Source: Vagococcus zengguangii
GTDB lineage: Bacteria; Bacillota; Bacilli; Lactobacillales; Vagococcaceae
Length of the DNA: 64,000 bases
NCBI RefSeq assembly: GCF_005145005.1
Contig: NZ_CP039712.1
Location: forward strand, 837,001 to 901,000
Direction of reading: 5' to 3'
Shown here: piece by piece, positions 17,059 to 24,987 of the stretch
Numbering within the stretch: the first letter of the stretch is position 1
How the letters are laid out: each line of letters begins with the position of its first letter
Notes under the pieces: model-generated
The model's database searches: none
What the model saw: the letters and a program-made list of their open reading frames with translations, nothing else
Told to the model about the DNA's origin: nothing
Position numbers and translations under genes: made by a program

Positions 17059-18699
17059 ATGAAAGTCACAAAATTTGCAAAAGTCTTATCAGGTGTCATG
17101 ATTAGTACGATGGTTTTAGCAGGATGTGGAGGATCAGGAGATAAAGCATCAGACAAGAAAGATGATGTGAAATTAACAGAATCAGGATTTCCAATCGTTG
17201 AAGAAGAAGTATCCTTTAAAATGATGGGACCTAATGTTGGATTGGCAGAATGGAAAGATATGCCAGTATTCCAAGAGTATGCAAAGAAAACAGGTATTAA
17301 CTTTGAATTTACAACACCACCAGTAGCCGATTTTTCAACAAAATTAAATCTAGCACTTGCTAGTGGTGATTTGCCAGATGTTATTTATGCAGCTGGAAAT
17401 TCTAATTTAACAGATACAATGGTTATCGAATACGGTGAACAAGGCACATTTGTTGCGCTTGAAGATTTAATTGATGAAAATATGCCGAATTTTAGTAAGA
17501 TTTTAAAAGAAAATGACACAATTAGAAGATCAATTACAACACCAGACGGACATATTTATACGTTACCTTCTTTAGCAATGAATGAACCAACAGCTGTATG
17601 GCCAAGAGGACCAATGTGGTATCGTGGTGATTGGTTAGAAGCCCTAAATGTAACTGAATTACCAAAGACAACGGATGAATTTTATGATTTATTAGTTCGT
17701 ATGCGTGATGAAGATCCAAACGGAAACGGACAAAAAGATGAGATTCCATTAACTGACGTAAAAATGGAAAGTACTCGCCCATGGTTAATGGCTGCCTTTG
17801 GTCTAACGAATTTTGGTGTCCAAGAACAGGATGGAAAAGTAATTTACGCACCAACTACTGAAAATTATAAAGGTTACTTAGAATTTATGAACAAACTTTA
17901 TTCAGAAAAATTATTAGACCAAGAAGTCTTTAGTCAAGCTGACGAACAAAAGAAAGCTAAAGGTCAAAAAAATCAAATTGGTTTATTCCCAGATTGGTTC
18001 TCATACTTTACTACTGGTAAAGAAGAAAAAGATGCATTAAACGATCCAATGTTCCAACCGCTTACTTCTGAATATTCAAAAGAAACAGTTGTACCAATTA
18101 GTGCAGGTATTTCAAGAGGAACATTTGCCATTACTAAAGAAGCTGCATCGCCTGAAGCGTTATTAAGATGGATAGATTATTTCTATGGTGATGAGGGTGC
18201 ATTCTATATTAATAAAGGACCAGAAGGCGCTTTATGGGAATGGGCAGAAAACTCTGAAGGTGAAAAGGTAAGAGTTTACACTGAGAATGTTGATTTAGCA
18301 AATGTAGAAGATACACGTGGTACAATAACACCAGCATATGGCTTAACTGTGCCAAATATTGATTACAAAAACACTGAAGATTTATATATCAGAGGTAATG
18401 CTGATGATGAGATGGATACAACCTTTACTGATTTTATTAATAGTGAAACAGAAGAAAAAATCACAGCTAATGGTCAATTGCCAATGCCATTACTTTACCT
18501 TTCAAAAGATGAAATTGATCAAATTAAAGACACACAAACTGATTTATCAACTTATATCGAACAAATGGAAGCGAAATTTATCACAGGTGTTGAACCTTTA
18601 TCTAACTGGGATAAATATGTAGACACAGTAAATTCTATGGGATTAGAAAAATACTTAGAAATTTACCAAAAAGCATTAGATAACTACAACAAACAATAA
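17059..18699 (+). CDS. ABC transporter solute-binding lipoprotein SBP3
   Basis: A 546-residue lipoprotein with the lipobox MVLAGC (Cys23) and a short charged linker. It has the same binding-protein architecture and DEDPNGNGQKDE loop as SBP1 and SBP2. The nearest relative in the window is SBP2. It closes the second transporter operon. The ligand is inferred to be a host-type oligosaccharide because every neighbouring enzyme acts on such glycans. Confidence 0.92.
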   Translation: MKVTKFAKVLSGVMISTMVLAGCGGSGDKASDKKDDVKLTESGFPIVEEEVSFKMMGPNVGLAEWKDMPVFQEYAKKTGINFEFTTPPVADFSTKLNLALASGDLPDVIYAAGNSNLTDTMVIEYGEQGTFVALEDLIDENMPNFSKILKENDTIRRSITTPDGHIYTLPSLAMNEPTAVWPRGPMWYRGDWLEALNVTELPKTTDEFYDLLVRMRDEDPNGNGQKDEIPLTDVKMESTRPWLMAAFGLTNFGVQEQDGKVIYAPTTENYKGYLEFMNKLYSEKLLDQEVFSQADEQKKAKGQKNQIGLFPDWFSYFTTGKEEKDALNDPMFQPLTSEYSKETVVPISAGISRGTFAITKEAASPEALLRWIDYFYGDEGAFYINKGPEGALWEWAENSEGEKVRVYTENVDLANVEDTRGTITPAYGLTVPNIDYKNTEDLYIRGNADDEMDTTFTDFINSETEEKITANGQLPMPLLYLSKDEIDQIKDTQTDLSTYIEQMEAKFITGVEPLSNWDKYVDTVNSMGLEKYLEIYQKALDNYNKQ

Positions 18700-18703
18700 T
18701 TGT

Positions 18704-18737
18704 AAAAAGATGCGATATTTTGTCGCATCTTTTTTTT
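18704..18737 (+). terminator. Terminator of transporter 2
   Basis: AAAAGATGCGA / TCGCATCTTTT stem with a 7-base loop and T-run. Confidence 0.9.
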
Positions 18738-18783
18738 GTATTACTTATGGGTAATAAACATCCTTTTTTTAGTTTGCGTATTG

Positions 18784-18816
18784 TGTTATAATATAATGTG
18801 AATGTAAGCGCATTAA
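18784..18816 (+). promoter_or_regulatory. Extended -10 promoter and cre-like box of the DUF624/AraC operon
   Basis: TGTTATAAT at 18784-18792 is an extended -10. TGTAAGCGCATTAA (18803-18816) matches cre at 12 of 14 positions just downstream. The -35 is poor. Confidence 0.6.
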
Positions 18817-18838
18817 ATATGAACGAGGTGATACAAGA

Positions 18839-19468
18839 ATGAAAGGAATTATCGGTTTAAGTTATAATTTGGGGTTGCTTTTATGTAGAGCGGTCTATTT
18901 ACAAGTATTATTTGTTATTTACTGTTTACGTGGCGGAGTTGTATTAGGTTTATTTCCTAGCTTGTATGGCATGTTCAAAGTAATTAACCAATTAATAAAT
19001 GGAGATATTTCAACTTATCAGGATATGAAAGTTGCTTATAAAGAGGCTTATCGTGAGGAATTTAAAGCAAGCAATAGTGTGGGATATATTTTACTAGGGC
19101 TAGTAGCATTTTTAAGTTTTGATTTAGCTATCTCTAAACGATTTATTCAACAACCAATCATTCATGGGGCCTTATTATTATTGATGATCATGACTATTGG
19201 AACTATTTTATATTCATTCCCCGTCTTAATTAGATACAATTTAACGATTAAACAAGTGATCACACAATCTTTCTTAATGTTTATTTCTAATATTGTAGAG
19301 GCAGTGGCCATTGTTATTAGTTTTTTATTAATGCCAATTATTTTTGCTTTCTCACCGATATTAATTATTTTAGTAGGGCTGCCAGCCTTAGTGTTTATCG
19401 TTCTGTTCTTTTCAAAACAAGGAATAATAAAAACGGAAGCTAGGTTTGATAATTATGAAAATGGTTAA
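18839..19468 (+). CDS. DUF624 (YesL-like) membrane protein 1
   Basis: A 209-residue protein with about five hydrophobic helices and the DUF624 signature GGVVLGLFPSLYGMFKVI near residue 35. Proteins of this family (B. subtilis YesL) are repeatedly found beside carbohydrate sensors and LplB/YtcP transporters, but no biochemical role is established. Its 3' end overlaps the next gene, a membrane AraC regulator, so the two are co-translated. A second copy at 46249 is joined in the same way to a YesM kinase. Confidence 0.85.
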   Translation: MKGIIGLSYNLGLLLCRAVYLQVLFVIYCLRGGVVLGLFPSLYGMFKVINQLINGDISTYQDMKVAYKEAYREEFKASNSVGYILLGLVAFLSFDLAISKRFIQQPIIHGALLLLMIMTIGTILYSFPVLIRYNLTIKQVITQSFLMFISNIVEAVAIVISFLLMPIIFAFSPILIILVGLPALVFIVLFFSKQGIIKTEARFDNYENG

Positions 19469-21722
19469 CAAGATGAAGAGCGTTCTTAACAACAGAAAAT
19501 CAATTTATCAGTATGTTGTTATTTATATTCTAATTTTTGCTATTCCTTTTCTTATTTTATCGATTATTTGGTACAACACCTCAAGGAAAAATATTCAAAA
19601 TCAAATTGAAAATGGGATTGATAATTCGATGTTTCAGCTGAAAGAATATGTATCGGAAAAATTTGATGATATCGCGAATATTTCTGAAAAAATATCTGAT
19701 GATGCCCGAATAACTCCATACATGATGAATCATCCGTATTATTCAAAAGAGGGGATTGCTGAAATTAATCGTTATAAAAACAGCACGCTGGTTGAAGATT
19801 TATTTATCCAATATGATGAATATCCAGATACCTTATATACCTCGACTGGGAAAATGGCGTTCAGTACCTTTATCGAAAGACGCTATGCTCACTATCAATT
19901 AGAAAAAGAAACGATTCAGCAATTATTTAATGCGAAAGTACCTGAGTTTAGTATAATCACAACGAGAAATTCGGAAGAAAGTAATGATTTGATTTGCTAT
20001 ACGATGCCGATTATGGATGTAAACGGTTCTAAATATGGTACTGTTTCCTATTTAATTAAGAAAAATAATTTGTTGAAAGATACTGAAAAATTAATGTTAA
20101 AGCAAAATGGTAATGTATTGATTTTTGATCAGAAGGGCCAATTGATTTTATCGTCGAATGATAGCTATTTAGAGGATCGGACGTCATTGAAAGAGCTAGC
20201 CCTTGATGAGTCAAAACAAAAAATTAAACTTGACGATAATAAATTACAAATTAATCGCCAAGTAGATAGTAAACAAAATTTGATTTTTATTGCACTGACA
20301 AATCCCCGTGAATCATTTGATGAAATCGCTCAAATTCATTACCGAACAGTCGGGGCAGTACTCCTTCTTTTTGTAGGGAGCGTCGCTTTAATTTATACGA
20401 CGAGTAAGAAGCAGTACCAACCCATTAAGAAAATCGAGAAAATATTGGCAAGTAAGTTGGATATTGCTAATAATGATAATCGCCAAGTCCCACTAGATCA
20501 ATTGCAACAAAGTTTAGTTGAATATTTTGAAACTAACGAAACATTGATTGAAGAAATAAAATCGCAAACCCCTTATGCACGCGATAAGATTGTTGGTAAA
20601 TTACTTCAAGGTGATTTTGAAAGTGTTGAAGAAATTGAAATGCTACTGCGCGCTGTTACAATCGAATTATATGATAAAAACTACTTTGTAATGATTCTGA
20701 GTACTGAGTTTGCTTATGAGGAAATTACCGATACGGTTGAAACTTATATCATGAACAAGGTTGATGTTTTTTATAACAAAGATTATCAAATTTTTGGTAC
20801 TAAGCTTGTATCAGCTAAAGCTATTGCGTTGATTTGTAGTACGGCAAATGAAATCGATAATTGGTCGACTAATTTAATCGTCGATGAAATTTATCAGTCA
20901 TTACTAAATGACTTACAAATCGCAATGAATATTGGTATCGGAACAGTGGTTGCTAATTTAAACGACATTAATAAGTCATACATCGAAGCGATGGCGGTTA
21001 TCGATTATCAAAAGCACTTTGATCTAGAAAATACGATTATCCATTTTAGCGATATTAAAGAAAATGAAAAAAGTTCTAAGCCATTTCAACCTGAGGAACA
21101 ATTAAAATTAATGCAAAGTTTGAATGAAGGTAATTTTGTAGTCGCACAAGAAGTAATCAATACACTCATCAATGATTTTGCAAGTAAGCAATCATCTGTA
21201 AATAGCATGAAACTATTCGGTTACAACTTACTTAATACGATTATTAAGTCAGGTGTGGAGTTATGTGATGATAGTTTTTATCAACTAGGTGAACAATTAT
21301 CAGGCTTTGATTCATTAGTAGAATTACGTGTCAATAGCTTATCCTTGGCTGAAAAAATTTGCATCCAGATTGCAAACAAACCAAAAAATAATATTTTAAA
21401 ACAAGAGATTTTTGATTATATCAACGAGCACTATTCGTCTCCAGATTTATCATTAGAAAGTGTCGCAGAAGAATTTGATTTATCGGTTTCATATATTAGT
21501 CGCTTTATTAAGAAAGAAAGTGACCGTACGTTCTCTAAATATATTCAAGATTTACGATTAGAAAAGATTAAACAACAACTGGTTGAAACTGATAAACCAA
21601 TTAAAGAAATTGTTCAGGAAAATGGCTATTACGATGTCTCTAATTATACGCGGAAATTTAAAAATATTATGGGTGTAACACCAGGGCAATATCGTAAGAT
21701 TCAAAGACATGAATATGAATAG
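19455..21722 (+). CDS. Membrane-anchored AraC-family one-component regulator
   Basis: A 755-residue regulator with a transmembrane helix around residues 16-38 and a second around 305-325 (AVLLLFVGSVALIYTTS). Between them lies an extracellular sensor region of about 260 residues. A cytosolic linker and a C-terminal AraC-type double helix-turn-helix domain follow (residues about 655-750; LSLESVAEEFDLSVSYISRFIKK, then ENGYYDVSNYTRKFKNIMG). No kinase or receiver domain is present, so it likely senses a ligand outside and binds DNA itself. The gene overlaps DUF624 by 14 bases; the exact start (19455 or 19461) is uncertain because the ribosome binding site is weak. Likely targets are the adjacent transporters. 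Confidence 0.85.
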   Translation: MKMVNKMKSVLNNRKSIYQYVVIYILIFAIPFLILSIIWYNTSRKNIQNQIENGIDNSMFQLKEYVSEKFDDIANISEKISDDARITPYMMNHPYYSKEGIAEINRYKNSTLVEDLFIQYDEYPDTLYTSTGKMAFSTFIERRYAHYQLEKETIQQLFNAKVPEFSIITTRNSEESNDLICYTMPIMDVNGSKYGTVSYLIKKNNLLKDTEKLMLKQNGNVLIFDQKGQLILSSNDSYLEDRTSLKELALDESKQKIKLDDNKLQINRQVDSKQNLIFIALTNPRESFDEIAQIHYRTVGAVLLLFVGSVALIYTTSKKQYQPIKKIEKILASKLDIANNDNRQVPLDQLQQSLVEYFETNETLIEEIKSQTPYARDKIVGKLLQGDFESVEEIEMLLRAVTIELYDKNYFVMILSTEFAYEEITDTVETYIMNKVDVFYNKDYQIFGTKLVSAKAIALICSTANEIDNWSTNLIVDEIYQSLLNDLQIAMNIGIGTVVANLNDINKSYIEAMAVIDYQKHFDLENTIIHFSDIKENEKSSKPFQPEEQLKLMQSLNEGNFVVAQEVINTLINDFASKQSSVNSMKLFGYNLLNTIIKSGVELCDDSFYQLGEQLSGFDSLVELRVNSLSLAEKICIQIANKPKNNILKQEIFDYINEHYSSPDLSLESVAEEFDLSVSYISRFIKKESDRTFSKYIQDLRLEKIKQQLVETDKPIKEIVQENGYYDVSNYTRKFKNIMGVTPGQYRKIQRHEYE

Positions 21723-21732
21723 GATGAGTATT

Positions 21733-21766
21733 AAGGAAAGTAAGTGATGCCACTTACTTTCCTTTT
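21733..21766 (+). terminator. Terminator after the AraC regulator
   Basis: AAGGAAAGTAAGTG / CACTTACTTTCCTT stem with a 4-base loop and Ts. Confidence 0.9.
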
Positions 21767-21848
21767 TATATTTGAATAAGCACTTCGCGTTATCAGAAAC
21801 TATGTAATCATTTCATGATATGTATATTATGGATTAGCGGGAAACCTA

Positions 21849-21900
21849 TTGACTATTACCTATTAAATTACATAAAATCAAACTAAAGAAAGCGCTTATA
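21849..21900 (+). promoter_or_regulatory. Promoter and cre-like box of the GH38-to-aspartylglucosaminidase operon
   Basis: TTGACT (21849-21854), an 18-base spacer and TAAAAT (21873-21878). AGAAAGCGCTTATA (21887-21900) matches cre at 12 of 14 positions near the expected start of transcription. Confidence 0.65.
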
Positions 21901-21921
21901 TTGCGTTAATGGAGGGAATTT

Positions 21922-24900
21922 ATGTTTGATTTAGAAAATTCACAAAAACAATTTTATCAATTAAATCGTTTGGCAGTTAAGGATAGATTAGTCTTGAAAA
22001 AGGCTACAATAACTGAAGAAAATGTCCAACAAGATTATCAGTTCGGCACATTTTTTGGTAAAAAAAATCATTACTACACGATTGAAACATGTTTTACGAT
22101 TCCAAAGGATTGGTCGTATGATCGTTGTGAATTATTTATTTATTCTGATTTGTCAGAGTCAGATAATAGTACGAACCCACAAATTAAAGTGTATCTAAAT
22201 GACCATTTTGTTCAAGCAGTAGATACTAATCATCACGAACTATTGTTGGATGATGCCTATATTGGAGTGGAAACTTCCTTACGATTAGAAATTTTTAGTG
22301 GACGTGAAGAAAAACAATTTCCAATCCATGTGGAATGTCGTCGGATTGATCAAGCCATTCGTGATTTATTTTATGATGTCCAAGTTGCTTGGTCATCTTG
22401 GAAACTTGTTCAGGCTGATCCAGAGCTAAACTTAATCTACAAAAAAGCCATCAAATCCGCTTTAAAACAAGTGCCGTTGTTTGATGCTTATAGCGAAGAG
22501 TTTTATCTAGGCATCAAAGCCGCTAAAGAAATTTTACGCCAAGAGTTATACGAAAGTGAACAATTAAAACACTTAGGAACGGTTGTCGGTGTCGGTCATA
22601 CGCATATTGATTTAGCCTGGTTATGGACGGTTCAGCAGGCAATTGAAAAAGGTGAGCGTAGTTATACAACCGTGATGAAATTGATGGATGAATACCCAGA
22701 TTATACATTCTTCCAAAGTCAGCCTCAAATGTATCAATTTATCAAAAATAATTACCCTGAGCTTTATGAGCTGATTAAAGAAAAAATCGCAGAAGGACGT
22801 TGGGAAATCGACGGTGGTATGTGGGTTGAGGCTGATTGTAATATGACTTCAGGTGAATCTTTAGTTCGTCAAATTTTACATGGAAAAAAATTTATCAAAG
22901 ATGAATTTAATAAAGACAGTAAAATTTTATGGTTACCTGATGTCTTTGGCTATACAGCTGCTTTACCTCAATTATTAAAGAAATCGGGTATTGATTACTT
23001 TATGACGACTAAATTATCATGGAATCAATCCAATAAAATTCCTTATGATTCATTTTATTGGAAAGGGATTGATGGTAGTGAAGTCTTAACGCATTTTATT
23101 ACCACAGTGAGTGAAGGTTACCAGCCACGACCATACTATACAACTTATAACGGCATGTTGGATCCTTATACTGTCAAAGGCAGTTGGGAAAGATACCAAC
23201 AGAAAGATTTAAATGATGAAGTATTAATTGCTTACGGATATGGTGATGGGGGCGGTGGACCAACAAGAGACATGTTGGAGACGGCTAAACGTTTAGAAAA
23301 TGGTTTGCCAGGTATTCCGAAAGTTAAAATGGGTCATGCGTTATCATATTTTGATTCACTAAAACAAGCCATGGATCAAGCAGAGGTCGTTCCAAAATGG
23401 ATGGGTGAATTATACTTTGAATATCACCGTGGAACGTATACGTCTATTGGTAAAAATAAGAAGGCTAATCGTCAATTAGAGACGTTGTTGCAATCTGTCG
23501 AGAAATATTATGCCCATTTAGGTGAAGCGCTTCCTAAAGAGACTATGACAGAACTTTGGCAATTATTATTATTGAATCAGTTTCATGATATTTTACCAGG
23601 TAGTTCGATTAAAGAAGTCTATGATCAAACGGATTTAGATTATGAGATGATTCAAAACCAAGCAGAAAGTTTATTATCACAAACCATAACAACTAAGGGT
23701 TCTGACTATTTCGTGTTTAATCCACTAGCTAAAAAACGTGATCTTAAAGTAAAATTGCCACTGCCACTAGGTCAACGTCCCGTTAGCGAAACGCATCAAT
23801 TGAAATGGCAACGAATAGATGAAAATCAGGTATTGGTAGAAATTAAAGAGGTTGCTAGTTTGGCCGCAGTTAAAATGGCTGTCGCACCGTTTGAAGAGGA
23901 GCAACTTGCTTCAACGTCTGAGTTTGTCACTAAGCAATTGGAAACACCGTATTACACAGTGACGTTTGATGAACAGTATCAAATTATTTCATTAATTGAT
24001 AAACAACAGCGACGAGAAATTTTGCCAGCTGGAAAAGTGTTAAATGAGCTGATTGCTTATGAGGATATTCCCATGGATTATGATGCCTGGGATATTGATC
24101 CTTACTATAAGGAAAAAGCTTGGTCAGTAGCGAATGTTTCAAATGTTGAATTAATTGAAAAAGGTGACGTTAGACAAACGTTAGTTATCACGCGTCAATT
24201 TAAACAATCGACTATTACGCAAGCTATTCATTTTTATCATGATTCAGCACGGATTGATTTTGAAACGGATTTAGACTGGCATCAAAAACAAATGTTATTG
24301 AAAGCGCAGTTTCCGGTTGAGGTTAACTCGCTTAAAGCAACTTTTGATATTCAATTTGGTAATGTCGAGCGTGATATTCATGAGAACACTTCATGGGATA
24401 AAGCCCGTTTTGAAGTTTACGGTCAAAAATGGGTCGACATTTCAGAAGGTGATTATGGTGTAGCCGTGTTATCAAATGCGAAATATGGCTTTAACGTAGA
24501 CTATCAAAACATTGGGATTACGTTAGTTAAATCAGCAATCGATCCATATGATGGCGCGGATCAAGGACATCAACATTTTATTTATTCATTGATGCCACAT
24601 ACAGGCGATTGGAAACAAGCCCCTGTTATGGAAGAAGCTTTAGATTTAAATACACCAGCTCTTGTGTTAAATCAAGTGGTTGTTGATGGGACGCATTTTG
24701 CTAGTATGGAAGCATCGTTTGTGACGTGCGAATTAGATAATGTACTGATTGATACCATTAAGCCAGCCGAAGATGGTAAAGGGTATATTATCCGTCTGTA
24801 TGAATTTAAAAACAAACGTACTGAGGCAGCGTTAACGTTTGCTCGTGAATTGAAAACTGTACAATTATGTGATCTATTAGAGAATCCAATAGAAGACTTA

Positions 24901-24972
24901 GTACATACTGAACATTCAGTTACCGTACCACTGAAGCCTTATGAAGTTCAAACGTTAAAAATATTTTTTTAG
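21922..24972 (+). CDS. GH38 alpha-mannosidase, long form
   Basis: A 1016-residue cytosolic alpha-mannosidase. Zinc ligands lie in GHTHIDLAWLW (His226, Asp230) and the nucleophile in WLPDVFGYTAALPQLLK (Asp340). LLLNQFHDILPGSSIKEVYD, near residue 550, holds another conserved His-Asp pair. The remainder is the beta-sandwich-rich C-terminal half. Length and motifs resemble the cytosolic MAN2C1/Ams1-like branch of GH38, different from the 889-residue enzyme at 54888. It heads a long operon after GGAGGG. Role: removing alpha-mannose from N-glycan cores or free oligosaccharides. Confidence 0.92.
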   Translation: MFDLENSQKQFYQLNRLAVKDRLVLKKATITEENVQQDYQFGTFFGKKNHYYTIETCFTIPKDWSYDRCELFIYSDLSESDNSTNPQIKVYLNDHFVQAVDTNHHELLLDDAYIGVETSLRLEIFSGREEKQFPIHVECRRIDQAIRDLFYDVQVAWSSWKLVQADPELNLIYKKAIKSALKQVPLFDAYSEEFYLGIKAAKEILRQELYESEQLKHLGTVVGVGHTHIDLAWLWTVQQAIEKGERSYTTVMKLMDEYPDYTFFQSQPQMYQFIKNNYPELYELIKEKIAEGRWEIDGGMWVEADCNMTSGESLVRQILHGKKFIKDEFNKDSKILWLPDVFGYTAALPQLLKKSGIDYFMTTKLSWNQSNKIPYDSFYWKGIDGSEVLTHFITTVSEGYQPRPYYTTYNGMLDPYTVKGSWERYQQKDLNDEVLIAYGYGDGGGGPTRDMLETAKRLENGLPGIPKVKMGHALSYFDSLKQAMDQAEVVPKWMGELYFEYHRGTYTSIGKNKKANRQLETLLQSVEKYYAHLGEALPKETMTELWQLLLLNQFHDILPGSSIKEVYDQTDLDYEMIQNQAESLLSQTITTKGSDYFVFNPLAKKRDLKVKLPLPLGQRPVSETHQLKWQRIDENQVLVEIKEVASLAAVKMAVAPFEEEQLASTSEFVTKQLETPYYTVTFDEQYQIISLIDKQQRREILPAGKVLNELIAYEDIPMDYDAWDIDPYYKEKAWSVANVSNVELIEKGDVRQTLVITRQFKQSTITQAIHFYHDSARIDFETDLDWHQKQMLLKAQFPVEVNSLKATFDIQFGNVERDIHENTSWDKARFEVYGQKWVDISEGDYGVAVLSNAKYGFNVDYQNIGITLVKSAIDPYDGADQGHQHFIYSLMPHTGDWKQAPVMEEALDLNTPALVLNQVVVDGTHFASMEASFVTCELDNVLIDTIKPAEDGKGYIIRLYEFKNKRTEAALTFARELKTVQLCDLLENPIEDLVHTEHSVTVPLKPYEVQTLKIFF

Positions 24973-24987
24973 AAAAGGAACGTAACC

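Noticed and set aside
17534-17854. Antisense open frame of 106 codons within SBP3
   Set aside because: A mirror of the binding-protein gene; a similar mirror frame occurs in SBP1 (5257-5460), showing it follows from the sense sequence.
19455-21722. Histidine kinase
   Set aside because: It sits where a YesM-like kinase might be expected, but it has no phospho-acceptor His motif or ATPase domain and ends in an AraC HTH.
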